DNA of 64,000 nt, from NCBI GenBank assembly GCA_022592445.1, contig JABYQR010000022.1:62001-126000 (forward strand), written 5' to 3'. The notes under the pieces are model-generated. The model searched no databases. It was not told the DNA's origin and saw only the letters and a program-made list of their open reading frames with translations. The translations under genes and the position numbers were made by a program. Position 1 is the stretch's first letter; every line of letters begins with the position of its first letter. Source of the stretch: Cytidiella melzeri. Lineage: Eukaryota; Basidiomycota; Agaricomycetes; Polyporales; Irpicaceae. This document shows, piece by piece, positions 1 through 10,406 of this stretch.

Positions 1-598
1 TAGCACCACCAGCCCTTCTCCATCCTCCAGCAGCAGCACGGCCTCCACGGGTACCCAAATGCCGTCATCCTCCATTTCTTCTCCCTCACAGTTGTCCAGT
101 TCTACCGCATCGCCTTCAGCTGCGGCGAGCACGGGCGCGAGCACCACCTCTACCCACACCGTCACGATCCTCGCCAGCATATTAGGAGTCGTCTGTGTCT
201 TGTTTCTAGTCGTGGCAGTAATGCTCTTTTATTTCTGGAGACGCATCCGAGGAACCCCGAAGGTTGCCTACACAAACGTGTACAGTCCTCAGCAGCAAGA
301 ATACCCTCCACCCCAGCAAACCAGACATACCAGCGGCATTGTCCCTTTCATTACAGAACCGTCATTCTCGCAGCCCACGACCGCTGGCATGCGGCCACAG
401 AAGCAGTCGACGCAGACAACTTTCGAATCTTTCACGCCGACCACTTTCCAGTCGCACCCATCGTCAACACATGTTGGTTCGCTAGGTCATGCTTTCGCGG
501 ATTCACCAGTGGCAACGTCGTCTACAACACAGTCAGTGCGGGGTCCTGTTGCCGGATCCGTGGCTGCATCCGTACCGCCAGCATATTCTCCAGAATGA
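1..598 (+). CDS. Ser/Thr-rich single-pass membrane protein, C-terminal part (gene runs off the left edge)
   Basis: The reading frame is open from base 2 to a TGA at 596-598, so this is the 3' end of a longer gene. The visible part starts with a very Ser/Thr-rich, low-complexity stretch expected to be extracellular and O-glycosylated. It is followed by one strongly hydrophobic segment (about bases 164-238, TILASILGVV then CVLFLVVAVM) and a basic stop-transfer motif FWRRIRG. A cytosolic tail of about 115 residues rich in Pro, Gln, Ser and Thr closes it. This architecture is common in fungal cell-surface or wall-sensor-like proteins, but no ectodomain is in the window, so no family can be named. 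It converges on the next gene on the minus strand. The membrane topology is inferred from hydropathy only. Confidence 0.7.
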   Translation, partial: STTSPSPSSSSSTASTGTQMPSSSISSPSQLSSSTASPSAAASTGASTTSTHTVTILASILGVVCVLFLVVAVMLFYFWRRIRGTPKVAYTNVYSPQQQEYPPPQQTRHTSGIVPFITEPSFSQPTTAGMRPQKQSTQTTFESFTPTTFQSHPSSTHVGSLGHAFADSPVATSSTTQSVRGPVAGSVAASVPPAYSPE

Positions 599-828
599 TG
601 TGACCAGAAGGGCTTGCGGCATGGTAAACCACGCTAATCACTGTTTCGAAAATCATCAAGACAGGACGTTTACTCCTTACAACACAAGCCGTATTCTACT
701 CGGCATGAGTACATCCTCTTCGTCTACAGCATAGTTCCTGTGTGTGGTATAGTGTGAGTGTAATCAAGACGTCGCGCAAAGCAAAGATAAAAAAGAACAA
801 AAAGAGGAATGTCAAAACAAGAATTCAA

Positions 829-3119
829 TCATCGGCCAGCGAACGGAGACCAAATTGAAGAGCGGACTCGCAATGAGTTGGTCTCCTTTTGCTGCATATG
901 AGGGTTTCGTGTCGCTGGTGAGAGATCAAACGATGACCACGGCAGTGGACTAGGTTGGAAAGGAGGGGAAGATGTTATTGCGGTATCCTGTTCAGACAGA
1001 TCAAAGTTGGCTGTGACCGTAGAGGCTGATGACGAAACAGAGTCCTGTGAATTGAGGCGAACGCGGAAGACAGGTGATCTGTGTCGCTCGGTGCCGGCGC
1101 GTTCAAGTGCAGGAAGCGAAGACAGAGCTGCCGGGTCGGGGAAAATCCAGTCGTCAGATGGAGGTGGTGGAGGGAGTGAAGTAGCTTCTACGCTCATGCG
1201 CTCAACGGCTTGGTGTCTGTTTGGCTGTCGAGCAGTAAGGGCCTGTGCGCGCACACGCATGTGGGTTCGATTGCGTTCATATTCCTCTTCTTCGTCGGTT
1301 GGTATTTCATTACCATCCGGGTCAAGACGTGCTATACGTTACGGTTTCGTAATTCTTCACAAGGTTACAATGACCTGAAAAACTCACCCCACCCTCGTCT
1401 CCTTCGTCCAGGAGGGATAGCAGTTGATAAACGACGACGCGCGATGTCTGACGGAGACCACAGAAAGTATGATCTGAGTTGTGATGTTGCACCGCTGGCA
1501 ATGTCTTCAGCAGTCGTGGTCGCATCGGGTTCCTGACCAGACGTAGTCGGCCATACACGGGCAGGGGACAGCCCAGCCCATTGCTGGGTGCGGCGACGAG
1601 GCCGGAGCCACAGCGTTGCATCTTCTTCATCCTCTTCAAACCCAGAGGGTCTGCCGTGCTGAATATCAATGCCGCCGTCGGGGTTAAGGCGCCTCCGTAT
1701 ACGATATGAACGCCGGTTGGTAGGGTCGTCCATCTCATCCTCCTCTAGCTCTGGCATGCTTATACTCTCTGTACGAGCACGAACGATAATTGGTGCAGAG
1801 GTCGACGCCGTTGTGTCTGGAGCTCTGTCCCCGTGAAGAGACCGTAGCGATATCACGATGCCGTTGGTATTACCCTCTGGGTCGCGCGGGCGACGATCCC
1901 TCATGTTTTGTCGCCACAGTGCGGCACGATCACGAGCGAACCAGCGTCTTGTAGTTGCATCCGTGGTGCTTGATGGGCTACTTGCAAAGTTTCCAGTCCC
2001 CCCGGATTCCTCGGATGTGCCGGACGGATCCTGTCTGAAGTCGCGAGAGGAGACAAGCAGCTGCTGTCCTTGTTGAGCTAGCAAAGCAAGACTAGCGTCG
2101 GCTGCCTCCATGAATTCATGAAGGTCAGAACGGAGGTTTTCGGCTGTAGCTGCACGCGCAGCGCTTGCCCGAGCCTCTACTCGCCGGCCAAGTGAAGTGG
2201 ATGCGTCGGTGGAGCTAATGTTGTGTCGCACGACGGGCGGAGATACTCTGTATGACGCTGCGGACGATGTCGACGGCTCTGCAGGTGAGCGAGGGCCTGA
2301 AGGGCTGGGTACATATCGCCTGGGAGATGCAGTTCTGGGCACGTACGGCCTGATCCTTGGCATGCTGCTATCAAGCTCCTCTACTCCGCCCGCTAGCTCT
2401 GCAAACCTACGACGAATGGTGCGCAAGGTCGATGGCTGGCCTTCTGAACGTGACGAGTGTGGCCTTTCCTCAGAGGGAAGCACAGGGTCAGCTAGGGCAT
2501 TTGAGTCGCGGGCCATTGTAGTGGGTTCGGGCGCAGCAGGGTCGCTAGAGAGTACAATAGCAGAGTGTTCGGGTCCCATGGTTGACGTTGACCCCGGAAT
2601 GTGAGGTCGAGTGGACATTGTGTCCAAGGAGTGGCGGAGTCTGAGACGAAGAGCAAGAAGTCGTTCGTACGCAGCCTCGATGGCAGATGAAGCGCGTCTG
2701 AGAGACTGTTGAGAGTCGGCGATGGATTGCAGGACAGTGGCCTCAGCCTGAAGAGCGTGGTTATGGAGATCGCGTACTCGGTCTGCAAAGGGCGGTTCCG
2801 ACAGCGAAGGGGGCTGTTGCAATGTTGCAGTAGAGGATCCTGGGTCGGAAAGCGGGGGAAAAACACAGCTTTGGCAGTGGCAAGAGGCAGAGTCTTTGAG
2901 ATAATACAATGATAAGTCAGACCAACGACAGCAGAGGCAGAAAGAGTATTTGCTGACGCAAATTCGACCCAAACAATGGTCTTCCCATGTGTTGAACAAC
3001 GGCCAAACGACGGGCTGCACGACAAATTTATGAGCAGGTCGCGTCAAGGACAATACCGCAGCCGCTTGAGCTGTCTTTGTTCTTGAAGAGCGCGATTCCT
3101 GCTCAGTTTCAGAGGACAA
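829..3119 (-). CDS. hypothetical Ser/Arg-rich low-complexity protein
   Basis: A long minus-strand ORF starts at the ATG at 3119. One intron is supported: donor GTGAGT at 1387 and acceptor TATAG ending at 1332 (56 nt, phase 1). It joins the GRRRRGWG region to ARLDPDGNEIPTDEEEE and then to the exon ending at 829, giving about 730 residues. The protein is rich in Ser, Pro, Arg and Thr. There is a Cys-containing N-terminal part, a central Ala-rich region that could be helical, and acidic patches. I recognise no domain. The ORF begins three bases downstream of another open frame, so the true start could lie upstream, and the Cys-rich stretch near residues 50-85 could hide an additional intron. Coding status is supported mainly by ORF length and the clean in-frame intron. 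Confidence 0.6.
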
Positions 3120-3377
3120 GAGTTAAGGACGTGGTCGCAAAGTGGTGGTAGAGGTGAGAGAAAGACAACGAACAGACGGGTAGAGTTCAAGTTGGCTCAG
3201 AGTCTGAACCCGACGCCGGCAATCAGTCCACCCGGCGTCGCAGCAGAGAGCGCATCGCAGCCGTTCAGGACACATACTTGTCTTTCCATAGGCACTATAT
3301 CTCAGACAATTGCTCCAGCACACAGTTCTGAGACACTAGGATATGCACAATGAAGCAAGAGAATAAATACAGCATAT

Positions 3378-5941
3378 CTACTCGCTGTCATCTTCGTCCT
3401 CGTCGCCGCTGAATTCTTCCTCTGCCTCATCATCGATGAAGCCGTTCAGTTTCAATCCTCCAAGGTCGCTATCGTCGTCATCCTCGTCATCATCTTCATC
3501 TTCCCCCTCACTGTTCTCTTCGTCATCATCCTCGTCCTCGTCGTCCTCGCTGTGCTCATCATCATCCTCGTCGCTACCGCCCAACTCCACATCCTCGACG
3601 CTTCCAGCATCATCCCCACTCTCTACCTCTACCTCCACATCCGTATTCCCCTCTTCATCCTCACTCTCTCCTTCCACGTACCGGGCCACTTGTTTGTGTT
3701 GCTGCTTTTTCTGCTTGCCTTTACTTTTAGCGCTCTGGGGTACCGGTAGAGGCGCTGGCGCAACGGACGACCGCATCTCAATCTGTGAGATGACCATGTC
3801 CAGCCGCCCGCTCAGGGACAGCAAGCTCTGCTGCAGCGCCAACCGAGACGTGAGCGTTGCATGCAATCCTGAAAGTCGGGCGACAAGGTCCGGCATCTAA
3901 TAGATTGAGAATGAGCAGACAGGACAATATACCGGACGCAGGGAACGTACAGTCAACAGATGTCCGCCATGGACCAACAATACCGCTCTGATCCATCGCA
4001 CTAACCCTGTTCCTCGCTGAGCCCCAGCACCCGCTCCACCGCCTTTTCCCCTGCCCACCCGCTTTCCCCTCCCTAGTCGTTCCATGCATGCCAGAATGAG
4101 CGGAACAGCTAGCTGGGACGGTAGTCTTCGCACAGTATTCTGAATGAGTAAAGCATTGGTGTGAGCCAGACAAGTCTCAAGCAATCCAGAATCAGAAGAG
4201 TGCAGTGCTTGTATGAGCGTGCGGGTGAGTGACGATGCTGGAACAGTCTGCAGCGACAGGCCATCCGCTGCTTGTGCAGATTTCGACAGGTCCGCTTCGT
4301 CATCTGAGTCTGGCGATCTCTGGACGTTTCCCTCAGTCGCCCCCGTCAGCGCAGTAAGCCTCTGGCCAAGACTCAGCTCTGCTAGATCTGCGTCGAGCTC
4401 CCCTTCGATGTCACGGGAGGCGAGGTCATCCATTGTTGCATCTTGACCAAGTTCAATGCCTGAACGAACTGCTGTTGCTCCGGACTCTGAATATCTCTGG
4501 GTGGCAGATACCTAAGACACGAGCGGTGATTGATAAATAGCGTAATAACAATGAAAGCTTTCTCACAGACGGGACATCTGCCTCGATTCCCAACGCAGCA
4601 CCTGCAGCTATGGGTGCAAGGGTAATTTCTGCTATGAATTCTCCGGAAACGTTGAGGTATTCCTTATGAAGGGCTCAGTTCAGACAAGAGGTCCAAGTAA
4701 GAAGATGGCTGCGTACATACCACTGCATCGAATACAGGCCTGACCCCTCCAGCCAGCCGCGCAATTTGGATTCTGCCGTCGGTGCCTCTGACAAAGGTAG
4801 CAGCGATGACCTGTGCACGCGCAGCTTCTCCACCTTTCTTGGATGATGAAGCGACTATGCTTGACTTCGGTGCTAGCGTAGGCACCTTTGACTGAGACTT
4901 TGAGGAGCTATGCGACTCAAAATCTTTGGGAAGAGGGAAGATGGAAATTCTGCCTGACGCAGACAGTGCAAGGAGAGTTTGCGGTTGTGGTGTAGAGGAG
5001 CTAATGGCGAGTGCAGTAGCACGTACTTCCGAGTCCAGAGGTATCGACGCAGCTACCTTACCTTCAGCTCCTGGTCTCTCTGGCACGTCCCATAGATAGA
5101 TGAAGCGGTCGGCTTCTGCAGTTGACAAGAAACGAGAATGACTATCCCATCTCAATGCTTTTACAGAAGACGCGTGCCCAGTAAAACTGGATATTTTTTG
5201 CAATCTTCTTGATTCGCTCGCTAGGTTCGTGGATTGAGATGCAGCCAGAAGCTGAATGGCGTAGTTGGCACCCAGCAGCTCAACATCTTCTTTTGCGTCT
5301 TCTGTACTATCTGGTCGGACGGACAGACAGGAATACGGCATTCGGTCGTCGCTTTTCCATTGCTCAGCCATACTCCCCTCCTGCAGATCCCACAAACGCA
5401 CCACTCCGTCTGCGCCAGCCGTCCACACCTGGCTCACCTCAGTGTCTTCTGGTTTTTCAACTGCAATGGAGGTGATAGAGGTAATACTCGAAGTGTGGGA
5501 TATTGACTTCACGACCTTGCCGTGCGCGGGAGAATACAGGATGAGGGAACCGTTGGTGAGACCAAGTATAATCCCAGGCGGCGGCAACGTTATACTCGCA
5601 TTATCCCCTTGATGGTTTTTACGCTTTCGTTTGCGTTTTGGCTCGCCTCCCCTAGTCGTCGTAATGTCGTAATGAGCCCAACATATTGAAGAGACACGAG
5701 CGGAAGTCACGACGTGCTCTGCGACAGACTGGCCGGTCGTGGTATCGTATACGCGTAAGCGATGCTTGTCCACTGCCAGTGAAAGAAACGCAAACAGGTC
5801 GCCCTGTGGAGAGAACGACGAGATAGTATTAGAGGAGGAGGTATCCTCCACCGCGGGCTGCGAGAGTGTCGAAGTCGATGTAGGACGGCCTTTGAGTTGT
5901 TTGTTGCGCGGTTTTTTTGATTTTGCAGGATTGGAGGCCAT
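3378..5941 (-). CDS. UTP5: UTP5/WDR43-type small-subunit processome protein
   Basis: U3 snoRNP-associated protein of the t-UTP (UtpA) subcomplex, acting in the nucleolus in rDNA transcription and early pre-18S rRNA processing (family knowledge). Four exons are readable: 5941-4721, 4662-4567, 4511-3951 and 3896-3378, separated by phase-0 GT-AG introns of 58, 55 and 54 nt. The N-terminal exon holds degenerate WD40 repeats, with blades such as VWTAGADGVVRLWDL and STAEADRFIYLWDV. The third exon carries the Utp12-type helical domain (LTRTLIQALHSSDSGLLETCL, with SQLAVPLILACMERL). The last exon ends in an extreme Asp/Glu tail with patches of Ser, typical of nucleolar assembly factors. Basic residues near the N-terminus (KSKKPRNKQLKGR) may serve nuclear import. 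WD40 plus Utp12 order and size fit Utp5/WDR43 better than other Utp12 proteins. Confidence 0.85.
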
Positions 5942-6711
5942 CTTTTGTGAGATCCTGCCAAGCAGTATGAGGAACTGGAGATGGTGTAGGAGAGGGAAGG
6001 AGTCTACCTACAAACGCACCTGAAGTATTGGGACGAGTTCTGGGCGCTTTTCCAAAATTTCTGTTTCAAGCGCCCACATACCTTGATTCAGCCACCAACA
6101 AATCGAAAATCCGGTCTCTGTACATATACTTATGTCCACCGGTTTTTGCTTGTGTTATGGCTGGCGCTAGAACGGTTGGCCCAGTATGTCCCATATGCTC
6201 TAACAATCGCAAAGAACAGCAGAATAATGGCTACCAATTACCTTCGCTCTCGGCCTGATTTTCAGCATTCTCGCCCGAGAGCGGACGCCGTCGCCGGCGC
6301 GGTAAGGGTCGGTCTAATTCTGCTATGTTTGTTTTTCGCGGCCAGGGCCGCGAGGGGGCATGTACAATATTCGGCTCATGTCTTCGGCCCCATGTCCTGG
6401 CCAAAAAATTTAAATTGGTTCTCGCCGAGATTTTTGGCCTTTATGTTTCGGGCCTTTGGACGGCCTATGAGTTATGTCAGGCGCCTATAGCGGCGATTAG
6501 GCGCCGCCACTTCCAAGTTTAGCTGCAACCTTGGCAGGACCAGAGTCCCTGGCCCGTCCTCGTCCTTCAAATACCTCGCCCTCGTCTCTGCCTCTCGTCC
6601 CTCAATCCACCACCATCTCACAGAGCCCACCGTCAGAACAGCGTCTTGAGGCTACGCTACATTTTCATCTCCCCATCGATCTCGCACACCGCCTGAAGAT
6701 CACTGACCAGG
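5942..6711. promoter_or_regulatory. divergent intergenic region between UTP5 and the CDK gene, with an inverted-repeat cluster
   Basis: This 770-bp region separates two head-to-head genes and should contain both promoters. Small ORFs here have no recognisable content. The stretch 6240-6510 is unlike its surroundings: it is rich in GGCC and GGCGCC words and holds four separate perfect inverted repeats (listed as their own feature). Nothing else could be assigned. Confidence 0.5.
6245..6505. repeat. cluster of four perfect inverted repeats (potential hairpins)
   Basis: Four perfect inverted repeats lie within 261 bp. CGCTCTCGG (6245-6253) pairs with CCGAGAGCG (6275-6283). TCGCGGCC (6336-6343) pairs with GGCCGCGA (6346-6353). 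GGCCAAAAA (6399-6407) pairs with TTTTTGGCC (6431-6439). GGCGCCTA (6480-6487) pairs with TAGGCGCC (6498-6505). An 8-bp palindrome CGCCGGCG sits at 6292-6299. The region lies 200-470 bp upstream of the CDK start codon. It may be transcribed leader, a remnant of a small inverted-repeat element, or a set of protein-binding palindromes. Confidence 0.75.
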
Positions 6712-8129
6712 ATGAACTACGTTCAGGTTAGTGTTTAAGAACGAAGAATATGCACATGTCTAACTTTCCCTTGTAGCTTGAGAAACTAGGTACGCTTGAG
6801 ACGCGAATGACCGGTAGCTAGGCATACTCACAGTCTCGCAGGTGAAGGGACATATGCGACTGTTTACAAGGTGTGTGGTTGCGCTCCTCCAATTCACCGC
6901 CTCATGCATAATGTGCTACATAGGGTCGTTCCAGGACCACAAATGAGATTGTCGCACTGAAAGAGATTCATCTCGACGCTGAGGAAGGCACCCCTTCCAC
7001 CGCTATCCGTGAGATCTCGCTCATGAAAGAGCTCAAGCACGTCAACATCGTGCGCCTTTACGATGTCATCCATACCGAAACAAAGCTTGTCCTCATTTTC
7101 GAGTATTGCGAGCGCGACTTGAAGAAGTACATGGATGCCCATGGCGAGCGCGGAGCACTGGATCCCATCACCGTCCGCAGCTTCTTTTGGCAACTGATGA
7201 GAGGAACCGAATTCTGCCACCAGAACAGGGTGCTCCACCGCGATTTGAAGCCGCAGAACCTGTTGATAAACCGGAAGGGAGAGCTGAAATTGGGTGATTT
7301 CGGTCTTGCGAGAGCCTTTGGTGTGCCAGTGAATACATTTTCGAACGAGGTTTGAGCGATTGTTACTTTTTGTGTTGACTGCGCTGATGTTCATTTCTTC
7401 CGAAAGGTTGTGACTCTCTGGTATCGTGCACCCGATGTCCTCCTAGGATCCCGCACCTACAGCACTTCAATCGACGTCTGGTCTTGCGGCTGCATTTTTG
7501 CCGAGATGATCAGCGGAGTCCCTCTCTTCCGTGGCCGCGATAATCAGGACCAACTTCTTCATATCATGCGTATAATTGGTACTCCCAGTGAGAGCATAAT
7601 CCGCAGAATCACCTCGGAGTCGGTAAGGCTTTCGATACTGTTATATCATTTTGAGTGTTCATCAACTTAGCAGGGCGATGCGGCGGCGGCGCAAAAGCAG
7701 TACCCACGCTACCCAAAAATTCCTTTCTCTTCAGTACTACCCAAAGCCTCGCCACAAGCCATTGACCTCCTCGAACGTCTCCTGCAGTTTGACCCCCACA
7801 AGCGTATTTCCGCTGCAGAAGCCTTGAATCACCCGTACTTCACCGCTCAGGGCCAACTGCCGTACCCAATGCCCACCCCCGGCTCTATGGCGCCGCCCAG
7901 CTTCAACTTCCCCCATACTCACCAGCAAGCTCAGCAGCAGCAACAAGCGGCTGTTTCACAACAGCAGCTCCAGCAGGCTCAAGCCCATGCGAATTACCTC
8001 GTCCAACAACAAGGCATACAGGTATACCCTCCAAGTGCGCAGGCTCAAGTCCAGCCCCAAGGCATAGCGTCCCAGCAGCAATTCATGCCGCCACAATACC
8101 ATGGTCATTTCGCTGGTAGCGCCCAGTAA
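6712..8129 (+). CDS. PHO85: PHO85/CDK5-type cyclin-dependent kinase with a Gln-rich C-terminal tail
   Basis: Cyclin-dependent Ser/Thr kinase; Pho85 relatives control phosphate, glycogen and cell-cycle responses through many cyclins (family knowledge). Six exons are readable: 6712-6726, 6777-6789, 6842-6870, 6924-7349, 7407-7623 and 7675-8129. The protein starts [20 protein letters not shown] (Gly-rich loop), then has the catalytic Lys in VALKEI, an exact PSTAIRE cyclin-binding helix, HRDLKPQN catalytic loop, DFG, and the activation segment [20 protein letters not shown]. The FSxE residues at the activation-loop position and the YRAPDVL motif match Pho85. The kinase fold ends near HPYF. A tail of about 90 residues follows, rich in Pro and Gln and encoded partly by CAG/CAA runs at 7929-7990; Pho85 of yeasts has no such long tail. 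Confidence 0.93.
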
Positions 8130-8436
8130 TGTCGAAGAACGTGTCCACAATGTTTACTCCTCATGCCGGATTGATGGTACTTTCAGATCCTTTTTCGCTT
8201 CTCTCCTTCGCAGCCAATTTTCACCGTCAGCTCTGTTCACGATTCCCCACTCTTTCATGATTACACCATTTCATAACTCCTAATACTGTAATTTGATTTG
8301 TCTCTACGTATCCCATGTGTAGCCCTTTTTTCTCATTCCTTACCTGTGAATTTGCAATTTCGCTTAGGACGGTATACTATATCGCATATCACCTCTGTCC
8401 GCAAACCTGAGGCAGTGCGGTAAGTACTTGTTAAAA
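8130..8436. other. convergent intergenic region, nothing recognised
   Basis: This is the AT-rich gap of 307 bp between the 3' ends of the CDK gene and the DNA glycosylase gene. It presumably holds both 3' UTRs. I see no ORF or repeat worth reporting. Confidence 0.5.
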
Positions 8437-10151
8437 TTACCTCTTGCGTCGTAATGCTCTGCCGCTACCAATATTGACGGCATCTTCTGTTTCCCGTCGT
8501 GCCGAGCGAGTCCTCTCGACAGAGGGAGCCTGTTAAGGTTATTACAGCAACCAATAGGAGGCAAGTCGCACAAACCTTCCGCTTTCTGCTCGACGTCGAC
8601 TCGGCTTTGGCATCCGCCTCAGTGCCCTCGTCCTCGCTGCCAATCGAAGTGAGCTCGCTCTCGTCACCTGCCTGCTCATCTTCAGCCTCAGCCTCGTCTT
8701 TCTCACGGCTTGCTCTTGCCTGTCATGGGTCGTGTTAGTCTTCTGGGAATATAGTAACTGAGATGCAATGATGGGGCCGTCCACTGACTGTTCCTTTTCC
8801 CCGCTGGGCACTGCCACCACTACCGCCAAAGTGCTGTAGCTGGGCAACAAACGCAGACGTGCGCCCGCCGACTGTGACCCACTTGATGGATGCTGGTTCA
8901 CCAGAGGGCTAGTGCAACGCGTGAGCTGTGCCAATACATAAGAAAGTCGATTGAGAATTCACCAACAGTAACGTATGCTTCTTCTTTCCTTTACCCTAGT
9001 CGAAAAACATACTTATGATCAGAATGTGCGACGCTCGCGACGACGGTTCATACCCAGCGATGCTTGAACAACCAATTTTCAGGAAATTTGGAATCGTCAG
9101 CGTTTGCGTCCACCGCTATCTTACATACTTGCTGGATTTGACGATGCAGGGCGGCGAGTTCGTTTTTGGTGAGAGTGTTGCATCGCCGTTCTGGATGGAT
9201 GCGAGAATGATAAAGGACCTCGTCTGTAAAAGGTGCTCAGCTAGTCTGCATACGGCTGGTCATTGTGTAACGCGGCAAAGTGCTACCTGCAACCCAGTTT
9301 CCCACTCCTGCGCTGAAGGACTGATCTAGCAGGAGAGCCTTGATGGGACAACTTCGCTTGAGAACTAACGATTCGAACTCTTCTAGCTCAGGCATACACA
9401 AAATAGGGTCAAATCCGAGTGCGGATATGGGCGGTTCGTCCCGGGGAGAAGTACACAGGCGGATACGCCCGAGCCGTCTTGCATCTAGAAATGCCACCTG
9501 GGCGATTTCTCCGGTTGTTCTGTCCTTGATATGCAGAATGAACTATATGTGGGTTCAGCGTCATTCGTAGTAAGATTTATAGTGGACAAGAACCTTCATG
9601 AACCGAGGAGGCCAATCAGCAGAGGCTTTTCTTGGAGTTTCTCTGTAAAAGGTGGCGAGTTGTCCTTTCACCTATGGTAACAAAACCACGTCTCAATACA
9701 GTCTCCCTTCAAACGACATTCGCATGCGTACCTGCAGCATGCCAGTCATGCCAAAGTGCATCACGGGCATCTTACCGTCTCCTTCAAGTTCCATGTAGAA
9801 TACTTTGCCTGTGTGATAGCGATGTGAGTCCATTCAAATGAGAGTAGCAGAGAGCAAGTCCAAACCATATCTCCCAACGTCCCTCACGACCCGTCCTTTG
9901 ACAGTTTGTACCTTCCAGTATGACGCGGTCAATCACGAGAAACGGAAGGTTGGAGTGAGACTTACGAATTCTTGGTGCGTTGTACCAGAATATACAATAG
10001 TGTCCTCTGAAGCCTGTACGTCTACAACTTCGTTGTTTTTTGCGATGCCTTTCAGGAGCTTAGCTGCTCTCTCAACCTCTGTGGATGTGATAGCAGTTGA
10101 ATGGAGGCTCAATATCAGGATAAAGTAGCTCTGACCTGGTAGTTCTGGCAT
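8437..10151 (-). CDS. FPG1: formamidopyrimidine-DNA glycosylase (Fpg/MutM family)
   Basis: Base-excision-repair glycosylase/AP lyase that removes oxidised bases such as formamidopyrimidines (family knowledge). The gene is split by several short introns. Exon 1 (10151-10136) encodes MPELP and is joined in phase to EVERAAKLLK, giving the invariant N-terminus MPELPEVE with the catalytic Pro2 and Glu3 (numbered with the initiator Met). Further matches are HFGMTGMLQVKG, FLDARRLGRIRL, the helix-two-turns-helix signature LLLDQSFSAGVGNWVADEVL, and IKWVTVGGRTSAFV near the C-terminal end of the catalytic core. No zinc-finger Cys residues are present, as in the plant and fungal zincless subgroup. A tail of about 80 residues alternates acidic and basic patches (DESELTSIGSEDEG, SSRKRK, ALRRKR) and may target the nucleus. 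The stop is at 8437-8439. Confidence 0.9.
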
Positions 10152-10406
10152 TACGACGATGGAGGTTAGTGTTCAAGTTACAGTTGCCAAATTCGGGTAT
10201 TGAGCTGGCCACATTTCGCTACGACTAGTAGGCGCCACCGTTGTGGCGTCGTAGCTTTCAGCCTCATAGAGTATATCCGAGCACGTGTGATGAGAGTGGG
10301 AGCGGATCAAACGAAAGCGTATCCCGCGACCACCACCTGTTCCGGGCGGAGTCGCTGCAAAGCATTTAACGCTCTCACAACTCACAGTGTCGCTTGGCAC
10401 GCTACC

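Noticed and set aside
1007..1536. Overlapping plus-strand ORFs
   Set aside because: They lie antisense to the last exons of the minus-strand unknown protein, which has a clean in-frame intron.
3436..3900. Plus-strand poly-Ser ORF of 154 codons
   Set aside because: It is the antisense image of the Asp/Glu-rich tail of UTP5; the minus-strand frame continues a recognisable gene.
6028..6731. ORFs of 65-135 codons in the UTP5-CDK gap
   Set aside because: No domain, and the frames run through the inverted-repeat cluster; the CDK start at 6712 is better supported.
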